NCBI RefSeq assembly: GCF_001552475.1
Contig: NZ_BCRG01000001.1
Span: forward strand, 434,001-498,000
Origin: Microbacterium oleivorans NBRC 103075
GTDB taxonomy: Bacteria > Actinomycetota > Actinomycetes > Actinomycetales > Microbacteriaceae
Reading direction: 5' to 3'
Length of the DNA stretch: 64,000 nucleotides
Below are positions 52,923-62,346 of this stretch, piece after piece. Position numbers and translations under genes: made by a program. Below the pieces are notes generated by a model. The model was not told the DNA's origin. It saw nothing but the letters and a program-made list of their open reading frames with translations, and ran no database searches. How positions within the stretch are numbered: position 1 is the first letter of the stretch; every line of letters begins with the position of its first letter.

Positions 52923-52949
52923 CCCTGGGGCCCGTGAACGGGAGGCGGA

Positions 52950-53507
52950 TCAGACGCCGTAGAGCTCGGTGATCCGCTCACGCAGTTGCGCGCTGCAGAT
53001 CGCGACGGCGTCACGCCAGTCGGTGATCGCGTCGTCCTGCGCGTTGTCCGAGACGGCCTTCAGGATGCGGATCGGCACCCCGAACTGCTGCGCCACCCAG
53101 ATGTAGGCATATGCCTCCATATCGACGAGCGTGCCGCCGAGCGCGCGGATCGCCTCGACCGTGTCGGCGTCGTCCACGAAGTGGTCGCCCGTCGCGATGG
53201 TCGTGCCCTCGCGGCCCGCGATCGACACCGTGGTCGGCAGCGACACGTGCTGGCCGGCGATCCCATCGACGTCCGACACATCGTGCTGCAGGGCGGTGGT
53301 CACCTCGTGCACACCGACCGTCGCGGCATCCACAGAACCGGCCGTGCCGACGACGACGATCTCGTCATAGGTTCCGCGGTCGAGCGCGCGCGTCAACGCG
53401 TACGTCGCCTGCAGCTTTCCCGGGCCTGTGACGAGCCGATCGAAGCCGGGGAGCTCTTCGGGAAAGGCGACCAGTTCGGATTCAAGGGCGGCGACGAGGA
53501 GCTTCAC
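52950..53507 (-). CDS. Nucleosidase/phosphorylase family protein (MTA/SAH nucleosidase-like)
   Basis: This 185-residue protein (shorter than the usual ~230 of MTAN) has the family features: a start like KLLVAALESEL, GTAGSVDA in the substrate loop, LVDMEAYAYIWVA (the conserved Glu of the MEG/MEA motif) and ILKAVSDNAQDDA with the catalytic Asp position. It probably hydrolyses a methylthio- or adenosyl-nucleoside, but reduced length makes the substrate uncertain. It starts at GTG and precedes no operon partner. Confidence 0.78.
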   Translation of the reverse strand: MKLLVAALESELVAFPEELPGFDRLVTGPGKLQATYALTRALDRGTYDEIVVVGTAGSVDAATVGVHEVTTALQHDVSDVDGIAGQHVSLPTTVSIAGREGTTIATGDHFVDDADTVEAIRALGGTLVDMEAYAYIWVAQQFGVPIRILKAVSDNAQDDAITDWRDAVAICSAQLRERITELYGV

Positions 53508-53530
53508 CGAACCATCATCCCACCCGTCGG

Positions 53531-55597
53531 TCAGGCGCCCTCGCCGGGGAAGGTCGCATCGAGCTCGGCGAGCCAGGCCGTCGCGTTGCCGTCGGACGGT
53601 GCGCGCCAGTCGCCGCGCGGCGACAATGATCCGGCGGGGGAGACCTTCGGCGCGTTCGGGACGGCGCTGCGCTTGAACTGCGCGAACCCGAAGTAGCGCT
53701 TCAGGAAGACCCGGAGCCACCGAACGATCGTCGCCCGGTCGTAAGCGAACCGCTCGTCGACGGGGAAGCCTGCGGGCCACGCCCCGGCATCCGCGTCGGC
53801 CCACGCGTGCTCGGCGAGGTATGCGATCTTCGACGGACGGAAGCCGTAGCGGAGCACGTGGAAGAGCGTGAAGTCGTGCAGCGCGTACGGCCCGATCGTG
53901 CTCTCGGTGGACTGCACCTTGCCGTCCTGACCGGCCGGGACGAGCTCGGGACTGATCTCGGTGTCGAGGACGGCCTGCAGCACCTCCTTCGCACGATCCG
54001 TGAGGGTCGCACCGGATTGGTCGCTGTTCGCGATGACCCAGCGGATGAGGTGCTGGATGAGGGTCTTCGGCACGCCGGCGTTGACGCCGTAGTGCGCCAT
54101 GTGGTCGCCGACGCCGTACGTCGCCCACCCGAGCGCGAGCTCGGACAGGTCGGACGTGCCGATCACGATCCCGCCGCGCTGGTTGGCGAGGCGGAAGAGG
54201 AAGTCGGTCCTGGCGCCGGCCTGCACGTTCTCGAACGTCACGTCGTAGACGGGCTCGCCCTGCGCGAACGGATGCCCGAGCCCGGCCAGCAGCTCCGTCG
54301 CCATCGGGCGGATGTCGATCGTCTCGATGGTCGCACCGATCGCCTCGGCGAGGGCGATCGCGTTCGACTTCGTGTGCTCGCCGGTCGCGAAGCCGGGCAT
54401 CGTGAAGGCGAGGATGTCGCTGCGCGGGCGGCCCATGCGATCCATGGCGCGCGCCACGACGAGGAGAGCGTGGGTCGAATCGAGGCCGCCGGAGACACCG
54501 ATCACAGGCTTCGGCTGACCGATCGCGCGGAGGCGCTGCTCGAGGCCGGACACCTGGATGTTGAACGCCTCGTAGCAGTCGAGATCGAGGCGAGCGGGGT
54601 CGTCCGGGACGAAGGGGAACCGATCGAGCGGGCGCCGGAGCCCGGTGACGGATGCCGCCGGTGCCGCCTCGAACGGGATCCGGCGCACCACGGCGCCGGT
54701 GGTCCGCAGGTTGTCGTCGAACGTGCCTTGGCGCAGGCGGTCCTGGCGGAGCCGGTCGAGGTCGACGTCGGCGATCGCGTGCCGCGGCCCGTCGGGGAAG
54801 CGCTCGGTCTCGGCGAGCAGCATCCCGTTCTCGTAGATCATCGTCTGGCCGTCCCACGAGACATCGTTCGTGGACTCGCCCTGACCTGCGGCGGCGTAGA
54901 CGTACGCGGCGAGGCAGCGGAACGACTGCGACTGGACGAGCGTCCGACGGTCGTCGGCCCGGGCGATCGTGATGGGGCTCCCCGAGAGGTTGACGAGCAC
55001 GGTCGCTCCTGCGAGAGCCGCGTGGGACGACGGTGGCACCGGCACCCAGAAGTCCTCGCAGATCTCAGCGTGGACGACGAGGCCCGGCACATCCGTCGCC
55101 TCGAAGAGCAGGTCGGTGCCGACGGGCACCTCGCTGCCTGCGAGCGTCATCGCCGCGGGAGCCGCGTCGCCGCGGGCATACCAGCGCGACTCGTAGAACT
55201 CGCGGTAGGTGGGTAGGTGCGACTTGGGTGCGACGCCGAGCACACGGCCGCGGTGGATCACGACGGCGCAGTTGTAGAGCCGGCTCCGGATCCGCAGCGG
55301 CGCGCCGACGATGAGGACGGGGGAGAGGTCGACGGATGCCGCGACCAGCCGATCGATCGCGACGAGGACCGCGTCGAGCACGACGTCCTGCATGACGAGG
55401 TCCTCGATCGCGTAGCCCGAGAGACAGAGCTCCGGGAACACGGCGACGGCGACGCCCTCGTCGTGGCACTCGCGGGCGCTCCGCAGGACCGTCTCGGCGT
55501 TGGTCGCGGGGTCCGCGATCGCGACCGGCACCGTGCACGCGGCGATGCGCGCGAAACCATGCCGGTAGGGGTTCTCGTAGGGCAGGTCCTGGGTCAC
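53531..55597 (-). CDS. nadE: Glutamine-dependent NAD+ synthase
   Basis: This 688-residue two-domain enzyme makes NAD+ from nicotinic-acid adenine dinucleotide. The nitrilase-type glutaminase domain has Glu in FPELCLSGY, Lys in APKSHLP and Cys in VHAEICEDFWVP. The synthetase domain has the P-loop GVSGGLDSTHALL (about residues 365-377) and VGVGDHMAHYG-like segments near GTSDLSELALGWATYGVGD. The GTG start has CAGACT 6 nt upstream. It is divergent from the RecB-like gene. Confidence 0.95.
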   Translation of the reverse strand: MTQDLPYENPYRHGFARIAACTVPVAIADPATNAETVLRSARECHDEGVAVAVFPELCLSGYAIEDLVMQDVVLDAVLVAIDRLVAASVDLSPVLIVGAPLRIRSRLYNCAVVIHRGRVLGVAPKSHLPTYREFYESRWYARGDAAPAAMTLAGSEVPVGTDLLFEATDVPGLVVHAEICEDFWVPVPPSSHAALAGATVLVNLSGSPITIARADDRRTLVQSQSFRCLAAYVYAAAGQGESTNDVSWDGQTMIYENGMLLAETERFPDGPRHAIADVDLDRLRQDRLRQGTFDDNLRTTGAVVRRIPFEAAPAASVTGLRRPLDRFPFVPDDPARLDLDCYEAFNIQVSGLEQRLRAIGQPKPVIGVSGGLDSTHALLVVARAMDRMGRPRSDILAFTMPGFATGEHTKSNAIALAEAIGATIETIDIRPMATELLAGLGHPFAQGEPVYDVTFENVQAGARTDFLFRLANQRGGIVIGTSDLSELALGWATYGVGDHMAHYGVNAGVPKTLIQHLIRWVIANSDQSGATLTDRAKEVLQAVLDTEISPELVPAGQDGKVQSTESTIGPYALHDFTLFHVLRYGFRPSKIAYLAEHAWADADAGAWPAGFPVDERFAYDRATIVRWLRVFLKRYFGFAQFKRSAVPNAPKVSPAGSLSPRGDWRAPSDGNATAWLAELDATFPGEGA

Positions 55598-55674
55598 GGC
55601 TCCAGTCTGTCAGGTGGCCGCCCGCGGGAGGCAGTGTCCGAGGCGGTGGTTAGGGTCGAAGGCGAGAGGGGATC

Positions 55675-58600
55675 ATGCGATACATCGAAGACGCCGGCCG
55701 GATCGTCTGGAGCGCGAGCGACCTGAAAGCCGCAGCCGAGTGCGAGTTCGCCTGGCTGCGCGCGATCGACGCGAAGCTCGGCCGGATCGCGGCGGTCGAA
55801 GACCCCGAAGACCTCACCCTCGAGCGCGCGGGCCGGCTCGGCACGCAGCACGAACGGCGGGTGTACGAGGCGTACCGCGACGCGCATCCGGGTGCGGTCG
55901 TCGAGATCCCCGAAACGCGATCGTCGGATGCCGCGGGCCTCGCCGCCGCGGTCGCCGCCACCGACGCGGCTCTGGCCGACCCCGACGTCCACGTGGTCTA
56001 CCAGGCGGCGTTCGCCACCGACGAGTTCGTCGGATTCGCCGACTTCCTCGTGCGCGGGGCCGACGGCCGGTGGATCGTGCAGGACACCAAGCTGGCCCGT
56101 CACGCCCGTGTCACCGCTCTCATGCAGCTCGCGGCATACGTGGATCAACTCGACCGCCTCGGCGTTCCGCGTTCCGACGAGGTGCAGCTGCTGCTCGGCG
56201 ACGCTACCGTGTCGACGCATGCCGTGCGAGATCTCATGCCCGTGTTCTCGCTCCGACGCGAGCGCCTCCGCTCACTCATCGCCGACCGCGACGTCGCTTC
56301 CGGCGCAGCGGGTCAGCCGATCCCGTGGGGCGACGACCGGGGCGATCTCCGGGTAATCGCCTGCGGCCGGTGCGCGACGTGCGACCTCGAGGTCGTCGCC
56401 CAGCGGGACCTGCTGCTCGTCGCCGGGATGCGTCCCGTGCAGCGCGACCGCCTCCGGGCGGCGGGTGTCACCACGATCGACGAGCTCGCGGCATCCCGCG
56501 AGGCACCGCCACGGATGTCGTGGGACACCTTCTCCGGGCTCCGCACGCAGGCGCGGCTGCAGCTCGAGAGCCCTGCCGGGGGCGTCGACGACGCGCCGCA
56601 GGGACCCGGGCCGGCCGTTCCCACGTTCGACGTGGTCTTTCCGAAGGCGCTCGGCGGGCTGCCGCGCCCCGACCACGGCGACCTCTTCTTCGACTTCGAG
56701 GGCGATCCGTTGTACACCGAGGGTGCCGCTGTGCAGTGGGGGATCGACTACCTGTTCGGGTGGGTCGACGAGACCGAGCAGTACTCCGCGCTGTGGGCGC
56801 ACTCCTTCGCCGACGAGAAGCGAGCCCTCGAGGAGTTCCTCGAGTTCGTCGCGCTCCGCCGGCGGACACACCCGGGGCTGCACATCTACCATTACGCCCC
56901 CTACGAGCCGACCCACCTGCTCGCCATGGCGGCGCGGCACGGCGTGGGAGAGGCCGCCGTCGACCGGCTCCTGCGCGACGGGGTCTTCGTCGACCTGTAC
57001 CCGATCGTCCGTCGCGCACTCCGGGTGGGCTCCCGGTCGTACTCGATCAAGAAGCTCGAGCCGCTCTACATGGGCGACGAGGTGCGCACGAGCGACGTGC
57101 AGCGCGGGGACGACTCGATCGTCCGTTACGTCGAGGCCCGCACGCTGCAGGATGCCGGTGACGCGGCCGCTGCCCGGATCATCCTCGACGACCTCGCCGA
57201 CTACAACCGCTATGACTGCGTCTCGACGCGACGCCTCCGCGACTGGCTCGTCGACCGCGCTCGTGAAGCGAATCTCGTGCCGTCGCGGGAGCCCGATGCC
57301 GGGGAGGCCGTCTACGAGCCGTCGCCCCGCGCGGAGGCGCTCGCGCGCTTCGCCGCGGACTCCGAGGACGAGTCCGTCGCACAGGCGCTCCGACTCGGAG
57401 CGGCGGCCATCGACTACTACCCGCGCGAGGCGAAGACGTTCTGGGCCACGCACTTCCTCCGCCTCCGGGAACCCGTCTCGGTTTGGGAGGACACGCGCGA
57501 CGTCGTCGTGGTCGACAGGGACCGTTGCCGCGTCCTCACGGACTGGCACCGCCCGGAGGGTCTCACGGCCGTCCGGCGCGTCCTCGAGATAAGAGGTGAG
57601 TTCGCACCCGGCACACGGATGACGGTCGGGCAGAGCCCGTACGCGGTCTACGAGCTTCCCGCGCCGTTCCCGATCGAGACGAGCCCGCGGTGGATCCACG
57701 CCGCGCGATCGATCTCCGTGGTCGACGTCCTCGACGACGGCGTCGTGATCGAGGAGAACGCGTACCAGGGCTTCACGTGGCAGGAGCTTCCCGTCGCCCT
57801 CACCCCGCCGTCGCCTCCGCGGGCCGGCAGTCAGCAGGCGGCGATCGACGAGTGGGCGGATGCCGTCCTCGCAGCCGCCCCGGCGCTTCCGACCGACCCG
57901 GCGACGGACCTGCTCCTTCGCCGCCCACCGCGTCGCGAGACCCCGTTGCCGCGCACCGGTGACGACGTCGCCGACATCTCGGCGGCGCTCGCCGGCGTGA
58001 CCGACGGCTACCTCGCGGTGCAGGGCCCTCCCGGCACCGGCAAGACCTACGTCGGGTCGCACGTCGTGGCGCGGCTCGTCCGTGAGCGTGGGTTCCGAGT
58101 GGGAGTCGTCGCCCAGTCGCACAACGTCGTCGAGCACATGCTCGAGCGCATCGTCGAGGCGGGACTGGATGCCGCGCAGGTCGCGAAGGCGCCCAAGGGG
58201 CCGGCCACCGGCCTGGAGAGCTACACCGTCATCGCCAAGAACCAGCTGGCTGCCTACATCGAGGCGCAGCCGGCGGGCTTCGTCGTCGGCGGCACCGCGT
58301 GGGATCTCACCCACTCAGGTCGAGTCGCCCGCCGCTCGCTCGACCTCCTCGTGATCGACGAGGCCGGGCAGTTCTCGCTCGCCTCGACGATCGCCGTGTC
58401 GGTCGCCGCACAGCGACTCCTCCTCCTCGGCGACCCGCAGCAGCTGCCGCAGGTGAGTCAGGGCACCCACCCCGAGCCGGTCGACACGTCGGCGCTCGGC
58501 TGGGTGATGGACGATCACGCGGTGATCCCCGCCGACCGGGGCTACTTCCTCGCGCGCACGCGACGGATGCGACCCGAGGTCGCCGAGCCCGTGTCTCAGC

Positions 58601-59217
58601 TCGCGTACGAAGGAAAGCTCGAGGCACATCCCGACACGGCGCTCCGCCGGCTCGAGGGCGTTCCGGCGGGAGTCATCCCGGTTCCCCTCACGCACACACG
58701 CAACGCGACGCAGTCGCCGGAGGAGGCCGACGAGGTTGTTCGTATCGTCCGCGATCTCGAGGGCACGCCGTGGGTCGACGGCGACACCCGCCCGCTCGAG
58801 GCGACGGACATCATCGTCGTCACGCCGTACAACGCGCAGCAGGTGATCGTCGAGGAAGCCCTCGTCGCAGCGGGCTTCGCCGGCGTACGCGTGGGAACGG
58901 TCGACCGTTTTCAAGGCCAGGAGGCGGCTGTCGTGATCGTCTCGCTCGCGGCCTCGTCCGGGCGCGATGCGCCTCGCGGTCTCGAGTTCCTGCTGCTGCA
59001 GAACCGCATCAACGTCGCGGTCTCGCGCGCGATGCACACGGCGTACGTCGTCTACAGCACCGGACTGCTCGACGATCTGCCACGCACGCCGGACGGCGTG
59101 GCCCGACTCAGCGCGTTCGCGCGCCTCGTCGGGGTCGACGGCGCCCTGTCACCGGTGTCATCGGCAACGGGTCAAACGGTGCCGTCTCAGACCGTCCCGA
59201 CTCAGACCGTCCCGTAG
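55675..59217 (+). CDS. TM0106-family RecB-like nuclease / SF1 helicase
   Basis: This 1180-residue multi-domain protein has an N-terminal RecB-type PD-(D/E)XK nuclease, including GFADFLVRG...[11 protein letters not shown] and a Cys cluster [10 protein letters not shown]-terminal superfamily 1 helicase has Walker [10 protein letters not shown] (about 784), [45 protein letters not shown] and [15 protein letters not shown]. The composition resembles Dna2-like repair enzymes. A TAGGGT at 55651 lies 18 nt upstream with GAGAGGGG in between. The C-terminus ends in a QTVP repeat overlapping upp. Confidence 0.9.
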   Translation: MRYIEDAGRIVWSASDLKAAAECEFAWLRAIDAKLGRIAAVEDPEDLTLERAGRLGTQHERRVYEAYRDAHPGAVVEIPETRSSDAAGLAAAVAATDAALADPDVHVVYQAAFATDEFVGFADFLVRGADGRWIVQDTKLARHARVTALMQLAAYVDQLDRLGVPRSDEVQLLLGDATVSTHAVRDLMPVFSLRRERLRSLIADRDVASGAAGQPIPWGDDRGDLRVIACGRCATCDLEVVAQRDLLLVAGMRPVQRDRLRAAGVTTIDELAASREAPPRMSWDTFSGLRTQARLQLESPAGGVDDAPQGPGPAVPTFDVVFPKALGGLPRPDHGDLFFDFEGDPLYTEGAAVQWGIDYLFGWVDETEQYSALWAHSFADEKRALEEFLEFVALRRRTHPGLHIYHYAPYEPTHLLAMAARHGVGEAAVDRLLRDGVFVDLYPIVRRALRVGSRSYSIKKLEPLYMGDEVRTSDVQRGDDSIVRYVEARTLQDAGDAAAARIILDDLADYNRYDCVSTRRLRDWLVDRAREANLVPSREPDAGEAVYEPSPRAEALARFAADSEDESVAQALRLGAAAIDYYPREAKTFWATHFLRLREPVSVWEDTRDVVVVDRDRCRVLTDWHRPEGLTAVRRVLEIRGEFAPGTRMTVGQSPYAVYELPAPFPIETSPRWIHAARSISVVDVLDDGVVIEENAYQGFTWQELPVALTPPSPPRAGSQQAAIDEWADAVLAAAPALPTDPATDLLLRRPPRRETPLPRTGDDVADISAALAGVTDGYLAVQGPPGTGKTYVGSHVVARLVRERGFRVGVVAQSHNVVEHMLERIVEAGLDAAQVAKAPKGPATGLESYTVIAKNQLAAYIEAQPAGFVVGGTAWDLTHSGRVARRSLDLLVIDEAGQFSLASTIAVSVAAQRLLLLGDPQQLPQVSQGTHPEPVDTSALGWVMDDHAVIPADRGYFLARTRRMRPEVAEPVSQLAYEGKLEAHPDTALRRLEGVPAGVIPVPLTHTRNATQSPEEADEVVRIVRDLEGTPWVDGDTRPLEATDIIVVTPYNAQQVIVEEALVAAGFAGVRVGTVDRFQGQEAAVVIVSLAASSGRDAPRGLEFLLLQNRINVAVSRAMHTAYVVYSTGLLDDLPRTPDGVARLSAFARLVGVDGALSPVSSATGQTVPSQTVPTQTVP
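59171..59215. repeat. Tandem 15-bp repeat at the convergent recB-like / upp junction
   Basis: Two near-identical 15-bp units starting ctcagaccgtcccg (59186-59200 and 59201-59215), with a degenerate third copy at 59171-59185, encode the repeated xQTVP end of the RecB-like protein. The last unit contains the upp stop and C-terminal codons (LYGTV), so the repeat probably arose by duplication of the 3' end of upp. Confidence 0.75.
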
Positions 59218-59834
59218 AGCCGGTCGCCCGCGTCGCCGAGGCCGGGCACGATGTAGCCCTTCTCGTTGAGGCGTTCGTCGAGCGCCCCGAGGACGAGGGT
59301 GACATCGCGGTCGCCGACCTGCTTCTCGATCGCGGCGACGCCTTCGGGTGCCGCGAGGATGCAGACCGCGGTGACATCTTGCGCGCCGCGCGCGAACAGG
59401 AAGTCGATCGCCGCGCCGAGCGAGCCACCGGTGGCCAGCATCGGGTCGAGCACGAAGCACTGGCGGTCGCTGAGGTCGTCGGGCAGACGTTCGGCGTACG
59501 TGTACGGCTCGAAGGTCTCCTCGTTCCGCGCCATACCGAGGAAGCCGACCTCGGCGGTCGGGAGGAGCGTCGTCATGCCCTCGAGCATGCCGAGTCCGGC
59601 GCGGAGGATCGGGACGACCAGCGGCCGCGGCTCGCTGATCTTCAGGCCCGTGGTCCGCGTGACGGGTGTGTCGATCTCGATCTCCTCGACGCGGACGCCG
59701 CGAGTGGCCTCGTACGCGAGAAGCGTGATGAGCTCCTCGGTCAGCTGGCGGAAGACCGGCGATGTCGTGCGCTTGTCGCGCAGCACCGTGAGCTTGTGGG
59801 TGATGAGGGGGTGGTCGGCGACATGCACACGCAT
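59202..59834 (-). CDS. upp: Uracil phosphoribosyltransferase
   Basis: This 210-residue pyrimidine salvage enzyme converts uracil and PRPP to UMP. Typical blocks are present: [55 protein letters not shown], the PRPP-binding [21 protein letters not shown] and the terminal [12 protein letters not shown]. The ATG at 59834 has TACCCT exactly 6 nt upstream. The 3' end overlaps the RecB-like gene by 16 bp. Confidence 0.95.
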   Translation of the reverse strand: MRVHVADHPLITHKLTVLRDKRTTSPVFRQLTEELITLLAYEATRGVRVEEIEIDTPVTRTTGLKISEPRPLVVPILRAGLGMLEGMTTLLPTAEVGFLGMARNEETFEPYTYAERLPDDLSDRQCFVLDPMLATGGSLGAAIDFLFARGAQDVTAVCILAAPEGVAAIEKQVGDRDVTLVLGALDERLNEKGYIVPGLGDAGDRLYGTV

Positions 59835-59865
59835 GTGCCCAGGGTACCGGGGCTACGCTGACCTC

Positions 59866-60330
59866 GTGAGCCTGCCCGTCCCCGCCGCCGACGATGCGGC
59901 GATGACCCGGGCCCTCGACCTCGCCGCCGCAGCCCCACGGCACGGCGATGTCCCGGTCGGTGCCGTCGTCACCCGGGAGGGCCGCGTCGTCGGCGAGGGG
60001 AGCAATCTCCGCGAGCGCGACGGCGATCCGCTCGCGCACGCCGAGATCGTGGCGCTGCGAGCCGCGGCATCCGCTCTGGGTTCATGGAACCTCGAGGACT
60101 GCACTCTCGTCGTCACCCTCGAGCCCTGCGTCATGTGCGCCGGCGCGATCCTGCAGACGCGCATCGGTCGCGTGGTGTTCGGCGCCTGGGATGAGAAGGC
60201 AGGCGCTGCCGGCTCGATCCACGACCTGCTCCGCGACCGACGGATGCCGCACCGCGCCGAAGTCCTCGGCGGCGTCCGCGCCGAGGAGTCGGCCGCCCTG
60301 CTGCGCGACTTCTTCGGTCAGAAGCGCTGA
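59866..60330 (+). CDS. tadA: tRNA-specific adenosine deaminase
   Basis: This 154-residue enzyme of the cytidine-deaminase fold forms inosine-34 in tRNA-Arg(ACG). The zinc site HAEI and PCVMC is intact, and PVGAVVTREGRVVGEGSN, PLAHAEIVALR, LVVTLEPCVMCAGAI and VFGAWDEKAGAAGS match family order. The GTG start has TACGCT exactly 6 nt upstream and is divergent from upp, 31 nt apart. Confidence 0.95.
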   Translation: MSLPVPAADDAAMTRALDLAAAAPRHGDVPVGAVVTREGRVVGEGSNLRERDGDPLAHAEIVALRAAASALGSWNLEDCTLVVTLEPCVMCAGAILQTRIGRVVFGAWDEKAGAAGSIHDLLRDRRMPHRAEVLGGVRAEESAALLRDFFGQKR

Positions 60331-60333
60331 GCG

Positions 60334-61446
60334 TCAGTCCGACGAGCTGAGGATGATCGCCTCGGTCGGAGGGGCGGGGGATGCCGGCGAGCCGATGTAC
60401 CCGGTCAACTCGAGCAGCGCGCGGCGGAAGACCGCGGGCCGCTCGAGGTGGGGCGTGTGGCCGACGCCGGGGAGCGCGAGCTCCGTGGCGGTACCCCCGG
60501 CATCCGTGTAGCGGCGGAGCACCTCGCGGGTCTGCGACACCATCGGCTGGGCGGGGGCGACGTCGGCGCCCGGCCAGTCCGGAAGGATGCCGAGCGCGCC
60601 GAGGTGGTTCGGGTCGGAGAACGACGTATCGGAGACGAGCAGGTCGAGGACTCCGCGCATCCAGAGGATCGTCGGCTTCTCCGCGAGATCGACGATCCCG
60701 GAGACGTCGAAGTTCGACGGTGCGAGTGCGTTGAGGATGCCGAAGCGGCCGGGTGCGTATCCGGGCCAGTGCGGGCTCGTCACCGCTTCGCCCGGGTAGT
60801 TGCCGGTCGCGGTCGAAGTGGAGAGCATCGCCTCCACCCACATGTCCTCGTGCTCCGTCGTGAAGTCCTCGGCGACGAACGATGCGCGAAAGACGCTCCG
60901 AGGCGACGTGGGTGATTCGGCATCGGCCTCGCGCGCCGTCAGTCGCCTCACGAACTCCGCGTTCGCCATTCCTCCACCGCAACCGGCGTCGTCGTCCGTC
61001 AGCCGCGTTCCGTCGAGTCGCGTGCCGCCGACGCCGTAGGGCGAGACCGGGGACTCGAGCAGGATTGTCTGCACGGGGTGATCGAGCGCGAACTGCAGAG
61101 CGACCGCGCCGCCCAGGTCCCAGCCGACGAGGTGAGGCGCCTGGATGTCGATAAGGGCGAGCGTGGCGGCGACGTCCTCACTCAGATCGCGGACGCCACG
61201 ACGCGCGTCGACGGGCATGTGCTCTGTGCCGCCGAATCCGCGGAGATCGATCGCGACGACCCGGAACTCCGCGGGAAGGTCCTGCATGAGTTCCTGCCAG
61301 ACGAGCGCCGACGACAGTGCTCCGTGGAGCAGCACGACGGTGCGGTCGGGAGCCGCGGCCGGGTCGTCGCCCGCGCGCTCGAGGATGTTCACGCTCAGGC
61401 GATCGGTGTCGATGATGCGGGACGTGATTCCGTCGAGGAGTGCCAT
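60334..61446 (-). CDS. Alpha/beta hydrolase with Asp at the nucleophile position
   Basis: This 370-residue hydrolase has the oxyanion hole in LLHGALSSALVW (~40-50), nucleophile elbow PHLVGWDLGGAVALQ with Asp110 in place of Ser, and the catalytic His in PGVGHTPHLERP. GWDLG is the form seen in epoxide hydrolases and dehalogenases, where Asp forms a covalent ester, rather than GxSxG. The chain is longer than most (a cap domain). TATCAT at 61453-61458 lies 6 nt before the ATG. The substrate is unknown; a read-out from sequence alone would not distinguish dehalogenase from epoxide hydrolase. Confidence 0.8.
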   Translation of the reverse strand: MALLDGITSRIIDTDRLSVNILERAGDDPAAAPDRTVVLLHGALSSALVWQELMQDLPAEFRVVAIDLRGFGGTEHMPVDARRGVRDLSEDVAATLALIDIQAPHLVGWDLGGAVALQFALDHPVQTILLESPVSPYGVGGTRLDGTRLTDDDAGCGGGMANAEFVRRLTAREADAESPTSPRSVFRASFVAEDFTTEHEDMWVEAMLSTSTATGNYPGEAVTSPHWPGYAPGRFGILNALAPSNFDVSGIVDLAEKPTILWMRGVLDLLVSDTSFSDPNHLGALGILPDWPGADVAPAQPMVSQTREVLRRYTDAGGTATELALPGVGHTPHLERPAVFRRALLELTGYIGSPASPAPPTEAIILSSSD

Positions 61447-61506
61447 GAGCCGATGATAGGCCGGGCTCCTGCGTCGCGCCGAGGAGGTGGATGACAGGAT
61501 GGGGGC

Positions 61507-62340
61507 ATGACGCACCACCTCCCGCCTGTGGCCATCCTCGGAGCCGGTTCGATGGGAGGTGCGATCGCGCAGGGCCTCGCGCGATCCGGTCAGGCCGTGT
61601 CGGTCACGGTCACCAACCGCACCGCCGCGAAGGCGCGCGAACTCGACGGACTCGACACGGTGACGAGCGTTGCGCTCGCGGATGTTCCGTCGGCGAACAC
61701 GGATGCCGCGGCATCCGCTGACATCGTCCTCGTCGGTGTGAAGCCGGCCATGGTCCCCGACCTCCTGCGGGAGATCGCCGAGTCCCTGCGGCCGGGGACG
61801 ATCGTCGTCAGCCTGGCGGCAGGAGTGACGATCGAGACCTTCGAGACGATCGTCGGTCCCGACGTCCCCGTCATCCGCTCCATGCCGAACACTCCCGCCG
61901 TCGTGGGAAAGGCTGTCACCGGCCTCGCCGCGGGGTCATCTGCGTCGCCCGAGAACGTCGCTCTCGTTCGTCGATTGTTCGAGACGTGCGGGGTCGTCAT
62001 CGAGGTGCCCGAGGGGCAGATCGACGCGCTCTCGACGATTTCGGGATCCGGCCCCGCCTACGTCTTCCTGCTGGTCGAAGCGCTCACCGAAGCCGCCCGT
62101 GGCAAGGGATTCGAGGAAGCCGACGCGCGCCTCATGGCGGAGCAGACCTTCATCGGGGCGACCGCACTCCTGGCCGCGAGTGGCGAGGACCCGGCCGAGC
62201 TCCGACGCCGCGTCACGAGCCCCAAGGGCACGACCGAGCGCGCCATCGGAGTCCTGCAGACGGGCAACCTCGACGGCTTGTTCTCGCAGGCGACGGATGC
62301 CGCCCTGTCCCGCGCCCGCGAGCTCGCGACCGGCGTCTGA
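61507..62340 (+). CDS. proC: Pyrroline-5-carboxylate reductase
   Basis: This 277-residue enzyme performs the last step of proline synthesis with NAD(P)H. Features: the Rossmann motif AILGAGSMGGAIAQGL, GVKPAMVPDLL, VSLAAGVTIETFE, VIRSMPNTPAVVGKAVTGL and the C-terminal STISGSGPAYVFLLVEALTEAARGKG that defines the family. The start is supported by CAGGAT 6 nt before the ATG. Its stop is 6 nt from the convergent MFS gene stop. Confidence 0.95.
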   Translation: MTHHLPPVAILGAGSMGGAIAQGLARSGQAVSVTVTNRTAAKARELDGLDTVTSVALADVPSANTDAAASADIVLVGVKPAMVPDLLREIAESLRPGTIVVSLAAGVTIETFETIVGPDVPVIRSMPNTPAVVGKAVTGLAAGSSASPENVALVRRLFETCGVVIEVPEGQIDALSTISGSGPAYVFLLVEALTEAARGKGFEEADARLMAEQTFIGATALLAASGEDPAELRRRVTSPKGTTERAIGVLQTGNLDGLFSQATDAALSRARELATGV

Positions 62341-62346
62341 CGAGGG

